Part shown: positions 19,901 through 27,990 of the stretch, piece after piece
How positions within the stretch are numbered: the first letter of the stretch is position 1
Layout of the letters: the number at the start of each line of letters is the position of its first letter
Assembly (NCBI GenBank): GCA_030560485.1
Contig: JAKTTS010000072.1
Coordinates: 1 to 43,050, forward strand
Source: Ascoidea tarda (nom. inval.)
Taxonomy: Eukaryota > Ascomycota > Saccharomycetes > Ascoideales > Ascoideaceae
Direction: 5' to 3'
Length of the DNA stretch: 43,050 nt
Made by a program: the position numbers and the translations under genes
Notes under the pieces: generated by a model
The model's database searches: none
The model's input: the letters and a program-made list of their open reading frames with translations, nothing else
What the model was told of the DNA's origin: nothing

Positions 19901-21575
19901 TGTTCCCAATGATTTCATCATTTATCAACTGTCCTAATATTGATGATTTTATATAATTAGCCATTTTATAATTTTTTTTATCTATAATGTTAAATTGTAA
20001 ACCAAGTAGATCAAATGGATATTTGGATACTGATTTATTATATAATACTCTCAATGAAAAAATATTTTGATCTTTTGGGAAATTCTCCGGATTTAAAAAG
20101 ATTTCAATTGTAGAATAGTTTTCTTTATCTATTATTTTGAACTTGTCTGAAGAATACATGGAAACCAATGATTCAACTTCATTTTTGTAATCTTCTAGCT
20201 CAAAAAACCCGTCGTTTAACTCTAAAATAGAATTATACGATTCAACATTGGAATCATCGATAAGTTTTTTTGTTAAATTATATGTTATAAAAGATTCCAA
20301 CTGAGAGTCATTTGCCTTCTTTTTTCCAATGCTATTAAATTGAACAACAATATCATTTTTTGAGTATCCTGAATCCAACAACCTGTCAAACATGTATTGA
20401 CTTTTCAAATCATTTGATATAAGTTTTAAGGAAACATTTGACACATTATCATTTTTCAAAAATAAGGTGGGTAAATCATCTTCTGGAACATTTAAAAGCA
20501 ACCATTCTAAGGATGAAGTAAGAGAAATATGAGAGATATATTTAAAAGACTCTTGGATGTGAGGCTTTCGAAATCCAATTGACTCAAAGTATTGAAAAAT
20601 CTTTTCCGAATTAATATTGTTAGTAGGCATATTATTTGATGTATATATATGGTTTAAATTTTTGTTGATAACTGATTGGAGAAATTGTGTTGATTCCGGA
20701 GATAAATCTATAAATGGGGCCTTTTCCCAAATTTTTCTAGGAAAACAAGTTGTTTGATTAATTTTAGAATTTTGCAATAGTTCTCTGTTTGCATAATAAT
20801 TTTGATTTTGATTTTTCCGAGGCATTGAAGACTTATTTTGAGTCAATGATTGAGTGGAGTTTGAAATATTGATCAATTGAGGTTTTTGCGTTTTTAGTTG
20901 TTGATTCAAATTAATATCGTGTTGTTTTAATTTATTTTGCATAGACTTTTGATTTTCCAAATAGATCTTGAAAGGATTACTATTCCACTCCAATTGGTAC
21001 TTTTGCTTGTTTTCTTTAAACAAGCTAACCCTTAATTTATCCAAATCTTGCCAGACTTTGCGATGATTAGTTGGTAATATCATTTGAAGATTTTTTTCAT
21101 AACTGATCTTATGCAAAGTAAAAGTAGCACACAAGTGTCTGGCTTCGATTGGAGTTGATTGAGGTTTGATTATTTCCTGAAATTTCTTATCAGTTGCTTT
21201 AAAACTAATTGTAATCAACTGTTTTGTTTTGGGATTTTCCCATGAAATCTTGGAGTTTGCAATAAATCCACCTTCTTGACCATCTTTTGTTGGAATTTTG
21301 ACCATATCGTAGGTGACAGTTTTCCAGTGATTCTTCTGAACCAATTCATGAAGTAGAGAGCATGGTAACTTTCCTGTCCAGCTGGAGTTGTTTGCCACCA
21401 TCTTAGTGTTTCTGATCCTATTTGTTTTATTGATTTCGCTGATATTACTACTATTGTTGACACTGCTGTTATTGTTGGTGTTGTTATTTACATTGTTTTT
21501 AGCGTTGGTGCTGGCCTTCAGCTCATTTTTTTTACTCTTGGGTCTCCCACTATCTTTATTATTTTTTTTTGCCAT
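16989..21575 (-). CDS. DEAH/RHA-family RNA helicase, YLR419W (DHX29/DHX57) type
   Basis: A 1528-residue helicase of superfamily 2, DEAH/RHA group, similar in plan and length to S. cerevisiae YLR419W (about 1435 residues) and animal DHX29/DHX57. DHX29 helps ribosomes scan structured leaders, so a ribosome-linked role is likely. Domains in order: a Lys/Asn-rich disordered N-terminus; a UBA-like segment at about 328-365 (YFESIGFRKPHIQESFKYIS); an RWD-like domain at about 455-570; and the helicase core. The core has motif I GETGSGKST (684-692), motif Ia TQPRRIS, motif II DEVH (797-800), motif III SAT, motif V NIAETSITI and motif VI QRRGRAGR (1064-1071). Helicase-associated and OB-fold regions follow. 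An acidic insertion lies between motifs III and IV. The start is an ATG at 21575. It is divergent from XPT1 with a 217-bp gap. The last ~250 bp are GC-rich. Confidence 0.88.
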   Translation of the reverse strand: MAKKNNKDSGRPKSKKNELKASTNAKNNVNNNTNNNSSVNNSSNISEINKTNRIRNTKMVANNSSWTGKLPCSLLHELVQKNHWKTVTYDMVKIPTKDGQEGGFIANSKISWENPKTKQLITISFKATDKKFQEIIKPQSTPIEARHLCATFTLHKISYEKNLQMILPTNHRKVWQDLDKLRVSLFKENKQKYQLEWNSNPFKIYLENQKSMQNKLKQHDINLNQQLKTQKPQLINISNSTQSLTQNKSSMPRKNQNQNYYANRELLQNSKINQTTCFPRKIWEKAPFIDLSPESTQFLQSVINKNLNHIYTSNNMPTNNINSEKIFQYFESIGFRKPHIQESFKYISHISLTSSLEWLLLNVPEDDLPTLFLKNDNVSNVSLKLISNDLKSQYMFDRLLDSGYSKNDIVVQFNSIGKKKANDSQLESFITYNLTKKLIDDSNVESYNSILELNDGFFELEDYKNEVESLVSMYSSDKFKIIDKENYSTIEIFLNPENFPKDQNIFSLRVLYNKSVSKYPFDLLGLQFNIIDKKNYKMANYIKSSILGQLINDEIIGNNMLGNCYLLSIIEWLESNISKIIQNPGPLIHDNNFEFEVDPTLQGNNSNVKKNKNINTNKNKKSFALNTKVFSVDEIDNLLTDYQKKHDSIEVKARIFERKKLPAFNKKDQLVSMIQSSQITIVTGETGSGKSTQIVQFILDDIISKNKDFVSKIIVTQPRRISTIGLADRISDERVLKVGEEIGYMIRGENKTKNNTRIIFVTTGILLRMIQGFLSKDQKKNSKDDEFLKNVKYIFVDEVHERSIDSDFLLIILKKIVKSRKLADIKIILMSATIDINLYKQFFKVNEINHVHIEGRTFPIKDYYLDSVLNDLDFTIVKKVEKKNKYQRRSHRYNDDEDDENDLENSNYYDSEGDDELVLKPKADSRFFNSGKINNDLISQLVNKVDLDLLRENNTGSILIFLPGIMEINMCIKNISSNFHRKSKCILLPLHSALSSQQQKKVFKTFDKTVRKIVVATNIAETSITIPDAVVVIDCGRVKQLHYDFKLNCTKLIEDWCSKAEIKQRRGRAGRIQSGICYHLYTRKNYENNFLDQPIPEIKRVRIENIYLIIKSMGINNVSEFLKEGIDSPDDLSIIKTKKFLNEIGATNIEEEEDDDDDKLTNLGKYLSMLPMDIRAGKLLIFGVLFGCLENCLTIGSVLTSGSPFLNSFNDRDEIKRIIKKWGSNDGDLIPIVNVFNEYAKIDNPFEKRKFIRENKLSKLVLDDIVSTRIQYLSVLGDVGFIDLNYRSKINEIENGNRNENQNKDKEELNRNNNNFKILKLIITSAYYPNIVKVELPESKYLKSSTGTIEVNQNDKQIKYFIRNEEFSNDGNENEDGASKYPANRAFLHPSSILFNTFNENDGGKEVSKRTKLSFLIYGASQQTTKESNNKLYLRDITSVTPLCVLLFGGKINYDLASLSSGFNKSLPGIVIDNWVPIRTWCKNGVLIKNIRVLLDMVIQEKLQGASAKSSHNTASILQSVESLIKSE

Positions 21576-21792
21576 TGAGAATACAGTTCATGAATATTCA
21601 AACCAACTGGTCCAGTTATTCTGCTGTTGTGCCGGCGTGGAAGTGGTTGATATTTGCTTTTTTGCCTTCGCTGCATTCAAAAGAAAGTTGGTTTTCAAAA
21701 TTTTAACGTTTCTCAAATTTATTTTTTCTACTCATCTCTTGATCAAGAAAATTTTGCCAAAAATTTTAGATCCAATTTACAAATAATTTAAA
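21576..21792. promoter_or_regulatory. Divergent promoter, helicase / XPT1
   Basis: A 217-bp gap between two divergent ATGs, which must hold both core promoters. The centre (21610-21680) is richer in G+C than its flanks. I could not assign a specific activator site. Confidence 0.5.
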
Positions 21793-22434
21793 ATGACAGC
21801 TGCTACTCCAGAAGTGAAAAAACTATACATTTCCTACAACAATATTCACAAGTTGTGTCAGGAAACTGCCGAGAAACTCAAGGCAGAATCCAATAAACCT
21901 GATATTATCATAGCTATTGGTGGTGGTGGTTTCATTCCTGCCAGAATCCTCAGATCTTTCATCAGAGAGCAGGGAAAAAAGAACATCCCCATTCAGGCCA
22001 TTGGTTTATCGCTATATGAGTCCATGGGAAATAACTCGACCATCGACACCATTGGAAAAGAGGTTGTGAGAACCCAGTGGTTGGATTTTGGTGCTATCGA
22101 CAAACACTTTGATACTTTGATTGGCAAGAAAATCTTGATTGTCGACGAGGTTGATGACACCAGAACTACGTTGCATTACGCCTTAACTGAGTTGGAGAAA
22201 GATGTCAGGAACCAGGCCATAAAGTTGGGGAGATCAGATGAAAAAACAACCTTCTCAGTGTTTGTTTTACACAATAAAGACAAGCCCAAAAAGGAAGACT
22301 TGCCCAAGGAATTGATGGATTCTGGTAGATATTTAGCTGCTAGAACTGTTCCTGATATTTGGATTGCTTATCCTTGGGATGCTTCTGATATTGATTATCA
22401 CACTGAAATGGCAAAAGCCCAGGGCAACATTTAA
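21793..22434 (+). CDS. XPT1: Xanthine phosphoribosyltransferase
   Basis: A 213-residue type I phosphoribosyltransferase of purine salvage. It transfers phosphoribose from PRPP to xanthine, and possibly guanine, in the cytosol. The PRPP-binding loop is the classic acidic motif ILIVDEVDDTRTTLHYA at about residues 115-131. The N-terminal LYISYNNIHKLCQ and IIIAIGGGGFIPARILRSF match the Hpt1/Xpt1 family. Several segments favour Xpt1 (209 residues in S. cerevisiae) over Hpt1: KNIPIQAIGLSLYE, IGKEVVRTQWLDFGA, FVLHNKDKPK and the C-terminal SGRYLAARTVPD...YPWDA...KAQG. The protein is complete, with an ATG start directly after an AT-rich leader. It has 17 Leu codons and none is CTG. Its divergent neighbour is the helicase gene. 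The distinction from HPT1 rests on remembered family sequences. Confidence 0.9.
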   Translation: MTAATPEVKKLYISYNNIHKLCQETAEKLKAESNKPDIIIAIGGGGFIPARILRSFIREQGKKNIPIQAIGLSLYESMGNNSTIDTIGKEVVRTQWLDFGAIDKHFDTLIGKKILIVDEVDDTRTTLHYALTELEKDVRNQAIKLGRSDEKTTFSVFVLHNKDKPKKEDLPKELMDSGRYLAARTVPDIWIAYPWDASDIDYHTEMAKAQGNI

Positions 22435-22737
22435 TGAACTATTGTTACCTTTATACTTAGATACATCTACAATTTTTTTTCTACCATAAGGCTTATTAAC
22501 ATTCTTTTGTTCTTCTTTATTTTGTTCTTCTTTGTTTTGTTCTTCTTTTTTCTTTATTCCTGCTTTATACATATCAAATAGATTGTTTTTATCTAATAAT
22601 GAAAAACACTTGATCAGTAAACACAAAATTTAAACCTCTCTAGATGTTAAAATTTCAAAACGGGTAAAGAGTAATCAGCTTTTGTAACAGAAAAAGAATA
22701 CAAAATTCAACTTTGATTGAAAATCAAAAATTAAAGA
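22435..22737. other. Convergent 3' intergenic, XPT1 / SGM1
   Basis: 303 bp of AT-rich 3' sequence between convergent stops. It contains an imperfect 15-bp repeat (ttttgttcttctttg-like, about 22503-22555). I saw no gene. Confidence 0.4.
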
Positions 22738-25338
22738 CTATTTGTTTTTGATTGCTGCTTGTAGCAAAACAATTTGCTGTACTTGATCCCGAAGTAATTC
22801 CTTTAAATCCATTACATCTGCCTTCAATTCCTCAACCCTTTCACTTTTTTCTCCTAGAATTTCTAAACTTGCAACATATTGTTTTTCTATTTTTTTAATC
22901 TCCTCCTGGAGTTCGACCTTTTCAGCTTCTAACTGCTTAACCCTTTCATTATCTTTTAGTAATCTTAAAATCTCGTTGCCTGCCTCTTTTTTCTCCTTTT
23001 GGTTCTTGTTTAACTCTTCTTTGATTTGAAACATTTCTGTCTTTAATGATCGAATTTGGTTTGTCATTCTGCTTATCACTTGAACGTTTGATGATCCCAT
23101 TGAGCCTGTACCAAGGGTTATTGGGGTTTTCTTTTCATTATATACGCTTATACTTGAACTATCAAATCCATTTGTTATGGTTCTTGTAGGTGATGCCAAT
23201 GAATTTAGATCTTCATTGCTATTACTCAAAGTGACGCTGACGTTGTTTTCATTGCACTTGTTATTATTATTCAAGAAAAAACTTGATCTTCTTGAGTGTA
23301 TTGCAGTTGGATTTTTAGTTCCATTGAACTGATCTGAATAATCTGCGCCCCAACTTGATGCTGGTGAATTTCTGCTTCCTAATATTGGTGGAACTATTGG
23401 GGGAGGCATTAACTCGAATGATGCTTGTAATGCATTAACTTTATCTTTTAATCTACTATTTTCTTGTTCCAATTCTTTAATTTTTTCATTTAAATGATCA
23501 CTATTATTATTTTTAATTAATGAATTGTTATTGAGTTTTGAAGATAGTTCTTTAAACTTATCCTGCAACGATTTAACTTCGTCTTCTTTGGTTTTAAATT
23601 TTTCTTCAATTTTATTTAATGTGACAGAAATCTCAAATTTTTCCGTTGATAGTTTATTATTTTGTTCTTTAATTGAGTTTAAGTTTTCGGTTAAGTTTCG
23701 TATATTTTTAAGGTTGTTTAAATGTAAAAGATTTTTATTATTTAATTCATCTTGCAATTTATTAATTTTGCTTGATAATGATAATTCGATCTTAGAAAAA
23801 TTTTCTGTTGAAGTTTTATACTGGTCATTTAATATTTGATTTTGTTTTAGTAGTTTATTATATTTTATTTCAAGAGAACTAAATTCGGTGTTGTCATTAT
23901 AATTGGTGATGGTATTAGTTTCGTTTTGGTTAAGGTTATTAAGTTCGCTGTTATTTTTTTCGGTGCTATTGCTATTAATATTATTATTATGATTGTGATT
24001 ACTAAAGTTATTTCCATTTTGGTCATAATTTTCATTTATAATTCTTAATTCTTCTAATTTGTTTTCCAATCTTGATATTTCGTTTGAATTTTCTTTTTTT
24101 AATTGTTTTAATTGAAATAATAGGTTGTTGTTTTCAAGAGTGAGAGAATCCAATTGATTAGTTAAATTTTTTTGAATCAATTGTTTTTCGATGATTAGAT
24201 CATTAATTTTTATATTTAAATTTTCGTTTTTAATTGTTTCATCTTTATATAAATCCAACTGACTTTTGTATTTAATTTCAAAATTTTTTGATTTTAAATC
24301 TTTGTGTTTCAAGTCCAAATCATTATAATTTGATAGTAGTTGGTTATAGTTTTCTTCAAATTTTTTGTAAAAGTTGTTGTCTTGAATTAGCTTTTTTTCG
24401 TTTGATTTTAGGTTACTAATTGATTCATTTAGTTCAATAAATTTTGAATCATAGCCGGAAATTCTGTCGTTTAAATTGTTGATTAAATCATTTTGATCAA
24501 GTTCTTTTGAGCGTAAGTTTTTAACTAAGGTTGTTAATTTTAATTCGGTCATGGACAACTTTTGACCTTCAATTAATAGATCATTGATTTGATCGTCTTT
24601 TTCTTTAAGTTTTTTTTCAAATGAGGATTGGTCCAAAGTTGAGTTGAGCTTATCTTTTAATTTTGAGATTTCAATTGAATGTGATTTGTTTAATGTCTGA
24701 ATTTGAGTATTTAACGAATTTATTGTAGCCAATAGTTCTTGGTTATTATTGTTATCTCTATTGCTGGAGTTTTCATTGAGATCATGATTTGAAGTGTCGA
24801 TATCGTTACCGTCGTTATTGTTATCAACGGTTATTACGTCATTACTGAGGTTATCAAGTTGGAGTTGAGATTTGGATACGCTTGCCGTATGAATTGAGAT
24901 CTTTGAAGACGAGTTGTTTTCGTCAAGATCAACCAAAGATCGTAAATTAGGTGGAATTGAAGATATAGAGGATCTGGGAGAAAGCGAGTCGTTTATTGAA
25001 TTGTTGTCTGAAAGCAACAGACTTTTGTTTAAATTTTTCCTTTTTTTTTTATTTTTTTTCTTTGATTTCGAATTTTTGCTTGCAACAGCCATGGACAATC
25101 TTTCTTGCATTGTTAGTCTTTTTGCCGGCTTGTCTGCTGGGCCAGTATTATCAACATCATTGTCATTGGCACTTTTGGTGTTGGTGCTGTCATTTGGTGT
25201 CTCATTGCTGGAAACTGCAAGTGGATCACCAGCAGCGAGATCCTGGGAGCTGCTTGGATCGTTAGCGACGTGACTACTGCTTTCCTCTACGGGCAGATCA
25301 TTGGGCTGTAGTGAGGTGTGGAGGTGGGAATCGCTCAT
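22738..25338 (-). CDS. SGM1: Golgi coiled-coil protein, SGM1/TMF family
   Basis: An 866-residue protein that is mostly coiled coil. In S. cerevisiae Sgm1 (707 residues) and animal TMF1 bind Rab6-type GTPases (Ypt6) at the Golgi and tether vesicles. Near the N-terminus is the family's short conserved motif, here RLTMQERLSMAVASK (about residues 74-88), followed by a basic Lys run. Residues about 195-640 are long heptad-like stretches rich in Leu, Lys, Glu and Asn, with an Asn-rich break near 445-465. The C-terminal ~110 residues form the TMF/Sgm1 domain: ISRMTNQIRSLKTEMFQIKE, LEAEKVELQEEIKK, then LEILGEKSERVEELKADVMD. The start is an ATG at 25338. Codon 15 is a CTG. It is divergent from DPH2 across a 518-bp promoter, and convergent with XPT1. 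The call rests on both conserved ends. Confidence 0.8.
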   Translation of the reverse strand: MSDSHLHTSLQPNDLPVEESSSHVANDPSSSQDLAAGDPLAVSSNETPNDSTNTKSANDNDVDNTGPADKPAKRLTMQERLSMAVASKNSKSKKKNKKKRKNLNKSLLLSDNNSINDSLSPRSSISSIPPNLRSLVDLDENNSSSKISIHTASVSKSQLQLDNLSNDVITVDNNNDGNDIDTSNHDLNENSSNRDNNNNQELLATINSLNTQIQTLNKSHSIEISKLKDKLNSTLDQSSFEKKLKEKDDQINDLLIEGQKLSMTELKLTTLVKNLRSKELDQNDLINNLNDRISGYDSKFIELNESISNLKSNEKKLIQDNNFYKKFEENYNQLLSNYNDLDLKHKDLKSKNFEIKYKSQLDLYKDETIKNENLNIKINDLIIEKQLIQKNLTNQLDSLTLENNNLLFQLKQLKKENSNEISRLENKLEELRIINENYDQNGNNFSNHNHNNNINSNSTEKNNSELNNLNQNETNTITNYNDNTEFSSLEIKYNKLLKQNQILNDQYKTSTENFSKIELSLSSKINKLQDELNNKNLLHLNNLKNIRNLTENLNSIKEQNNKLSTEKFEISVTLNKIEEKFKTKEDEVKSLQDKFKELSSKLNNNSLIKNNNSDHLNEKIKELEQENSRLKDKVNALQASFELMPPPIVPPILGSRNSPASSWGADYSDQFNGTKNPTAIHSRRSSFFLNNNNKCNENNVSVTLSNSNEDLNSLASPTRTITNGFDSSSISVYNEKKTPITLGTGSMGSSNVQVISRMTNQIRSLKTEMFQIKEELNKNQKEKKEAGNEILRLLKDNERVKQLEAEKVELQEEIKKIEKQYVASLEILGEKSERVEELKADVMDLKELLRDQVQQIVLLQAAIKNK

Positions 25339-25856
25339 TGCAGCAGATTTGTAACAGAATTACAGCAGAATTACAGCAGAATTACAGCAGAATTGAAGCA
25401 GAATTGGGGCTGTTCAAAAGCACAGCTCTGGCCTTTGAACGCGAATTATATCAGCGTCCGGATTAAGAAGAAGGCGACCCGTGCTGGTGGCGACGCGTTG
25501 GAGCCAGTTCTGTGGAAATATCCACTGGATTGCAATGCAAGGTTGGAGCAGTGGTGGGAGCAAAATACAAGAACTTGTGGTCTGTAAGGAGAACACTTTG
25601 GGCACAGTGGTAAAGAGCGTAAATAAGAAGATGCTTGTTTTTTTTCAGTGCTCTTTTCTTCTACTGTCCTTCGTCAGCTTCGGTATCTCATTAAGGTTTT
25701 TATTGTTTTGACCTTTGATGGAAAACTCAAAAAATTTATTCACTAAAATTTTATTCGTTCTGTTGCTTTTTGACTGTAGCAGCCAATTTGCTTCAGCTAA
25801 TCCTTTATTGTTTCTTTATTTTTTTGCTTCTGTGCTTCTGTGCTTTTGTGCTGTAA
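25339..25856. promoter_or_regulatory. Divergent promoter, SGM1 / DPH2
   Basis: 518 bp. The SGM1-proximal half is GC-rich for this window (about 50%). The DPH2-proximal half is T-rich, with runs of T and ctgtgctt repeats just before the ATG. A minisatellite sits in the presumed SGM1 leader at 25358-25401. Confidence 0.45.
25358..25401. repeat. 11-bp tandem repeat, four units
   Basis: Three exact units of aattacagcag and one variant (aattgaagcag) run head to tail, beginning 20 bp upstream of the SGM1 ATG. They probably lie in its 5' untranslated leader. Confidence 0.85.
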
Positions 25857-27719
25857 ATGATGACCACCTCTGAGCTACCACCAGTGTTATCCACCCAGTC
25901 TGATTCAAATTTTCAGTTTTTCAAATACTCAAGTAATAAAAAAGACCACAGCGCTCACTATGCTTTGGATGATATCAAAGACTATTATTCATTAGATGAC
26001 TTGCTACGGTTTTTAAATTCTCCCAGGGGAATAGTTTACAAGAAAATATCATTACAGTTTCCTGATACTTTGATCAATCAAAGCTCTATTGTTTTACAGT
26101 ATTTACAAGACAATTTGCAGAGTGCAATTGTTGCTGAGAGCACTGGAAATGAAATAAATTTCACTTCCCAGGATAATCACAAGGATTCTCATTCTCACAC
26201 TAATGGACATAAGAAAAAAGAACATGGGAAGCACGAAAAGTGTTTGAATTGTAAATGTGATAAGAAAGTTGGGGAAATTGAGAATCATAGCCTTGCTACT
26301 AATCTTGAAAAGGAACTTGATAACTTTACTCCATCAGCAAGAGAGGTATGGATATTAGCTGACACTTCGTACTCTCCATGTTGTATTGATGAAATAGCTG
26401 CTCAGCATGTAAATAGTGATTTGATTGTTCATTTTGGCGATTCTTGTTTATCCAACTTTAGCAATTTAACTTCAAGTTCAATTCTAATCTTTGGGAAACC
26501 TTTATTGAATTACGACACTTTAGTTGAGTTGTTTAAAGAGAAATATCCAAATAAAGAAGACCGGATTTTGTTGATTTCAGACACGGTTTATAACTGTCAT
26601 TTATTTAATCTTTATCGGCTCTTGAAAAATGAGTATACCAACTTGGCTTATTCAGATTTATATTTGAACAATAGTAATAAAATAAAGATAATTGGTTATG
26701 AATTGAAGAGCTATGAAAATTCCACGTCCAGTTCTATAATATTGGACAATAGAGTAATACTAGGATTATCAGAATCTGAGATTACACGACTAAAAGAGTA
26801 TGATGGTGATGGTAATGATAATGATGAGGAAATCTCGTTTAGAGATTATAAGTTATTCCACATCAGTCAACCAGATCCTCCAAGACTATTATATCTCTCT
26901 ACTAAATTTGATTCCTTGACTATATACAATCCATTGGATGGAAGTGTTAATGATGGACCATATCCCTCTTTGAAAAGAAGATATCGTTCGATGTTTGTTG
27001 CAAGAAATGCGTCTACTATTGGAATACTAATCAATACGTTGTCGTTATCAAACACATTGAGCATGTTGAATATGGTGAAAGAGTGGATTCATAAAAACGA
27101 AAAGAAATCGTACATGTTTGTTGTTGGAAAGCCCAATGTGTCGAAATTGGCCAATTTTGATGCTGTTGATTGCTGGGTTGCTTTGGGGTGTAGTCAAAAT
27201 GGAATGATAATTGACGAATATAATGAGTATTATAAGCCAATTTTAACGCCTTATGAGTTGTATTTGGCGCTAGCAGCTGAAGTGACATGGACGGGCAAAT
27301 GGGTTACTGATTTTAAGGAGATAATGAGGTTGGACAACAGAGACGAGGACGATAAAAGTCTGGACGGCAGTCATAGCAGTGATGAAGATGAAGATGAAGA
27401 TGCTCCGGAATTCAATCCAGTTACTGGACAGTATGCAATAAATTCCAGACCATTGCGACCCAAACTATACCAGCATATTGAGATTGAAGCGCCCATTGAT
27501 AATGAGAAGCAATTGGTTAAGCAGTTCTCAAAGAGCATGGTTATTAAAGGAACGATTTCCACTTCAGCATTGTATTTACAGAGCCGAGAGTGGAGTGGAC
27601 TAGGGAGTGATTTTGTTCAAGACGATAAGGAGGACGATGAAGGCGCAATTTTAGAGCAGGGTCGATCCGGAATAGCGAGGGGCTATGGTTACGATCGAAA
27701 AGTGAATGCGGTGATATAA
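25857..27719 (+). CDS. DPH2: Diphthamide biosynthesis protein 2
   Basis: A 620-residue Dph2, partner of Dph1 in the Fe-S radical enzyme that starts diphthamide synthesis on the histidine of elongation factor 2. S. cerevisiae Dph2 is 534 residues. Family marks: SLQFPDTLINQSS near residue 65, WILADTSYSPCCIDEIAAQH with Cys175-Cys176 in the position of the N-terminal cluster cysteine, HFGDSCLS, and in the C-terminal third DCWVALGCSQNG with Cys439 and Cys445. One extra feature is a His/Cys-rich insertion at about residues 108-135 (HKDSHSHTNGHKKKEHGKHE, then CLNCKC), before the first cluster block. A second is an acidic Ser/Asp loop near 500-515 that contains the gene's only CTG codon that I found (27360-27362). 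Two ATGs stand side by side at the start. It is divergent from SGM1 and convergent with SWD1. Confidence 0.9.
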   Translation: MMTTSELPPVLSTQSDSNFQFFKYSSNKKDHSAHYALDDIKDYYSLDDLLRFLNSPRGIVYKKISLQFPDTLINQSSIVLQYLQDNLQSAIVAESTGNEINFTSQDNHKDSHSHTNGHKKKEHGKHEKCLNCKCDKKVGEIENHSLATNLEKELDNFTPSAREVWILADTSYSPCCIDEIAAQHVNSDLIVHFGDSCLSNFSNLTSSSILIFGKPLLNYDTLVELFKEKYPNKEDRILLISDTVYNCHLFNLYRLLKNEYTNLAYSDLYLNNSNKIKIIGYELKSYENSTSSSIILDNRVILGLSESEITRLKEYDGDGNDNDEEISFRDYKLFHISQPDPPRLLYLSTKFDSLTIYNPLDGSVNDGPYPSLKRRYRSMFVARNASTIGILINTLSLSNTLSMLNMVKEWIHKNEKKSYMFVVGKPNVSKLANFDAVDCWVALGCSQNGMIIDEYNEYYKPILTPYELYLALAAEVTWTGKWVTDFKEIMRLDNRDEDDKSLDGSHSSDEDEDEDAPEFNPVTGQYAINSRPLRPKLYQHIEIEAPIDNEKQLVKQFSKSMVIKGTISTSALYLQSREWSGLGSDFVQDDKEDDEGAILEQGRSGIARGYGYDRKVNAVI

Positions 27720-27990
27720 AGAGAAGAAGTAAGAAACACAGACTTGTTCAGCAGGTGTAGTGGGCATTTTGGAACTAGTTTTTTTTAGTAATTGAAGACT
27801 GAGATTATTAATTATTATAAAATGGACAGATGTTCTTAGTAATGAAGGGAATCAAGTGCATGCAAGTTCAGTTGGACTTGCATGCAGTTGCGTTGGTATG
27901 CATGTGAGTTTGAATAGCGATAATATAAATCTAGATGTGTACAAATCAGCGAGTGATGGCGATATAATATATGTAGACGATAGAGATACA
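27720..27990. other. Convergent 3' intergenic, DPH2 / SWD1
   Basis: 271 bp between convergent stops. It holds one strong inverted repeat at 27857-27886, with another TGCATG-like element (tatgcatgtg) at about 27897-27906. Short plus-strand ORFs here read through the repeat and are not credible genes. Confidence 0.5.
27857..27886. repeat. Perfect 11-bp inverted repeat (stem-loop)
   Basis: TGCATGCAAGT and its exact reverse complement ACTTGCATGCA are separated by 8 nt. A stem-loop is possible in transcripts of either strand, at the meeting point of two convergent genes. It may act in 3' end formation or as a protein site; this is inference. Confidence 0.7.
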
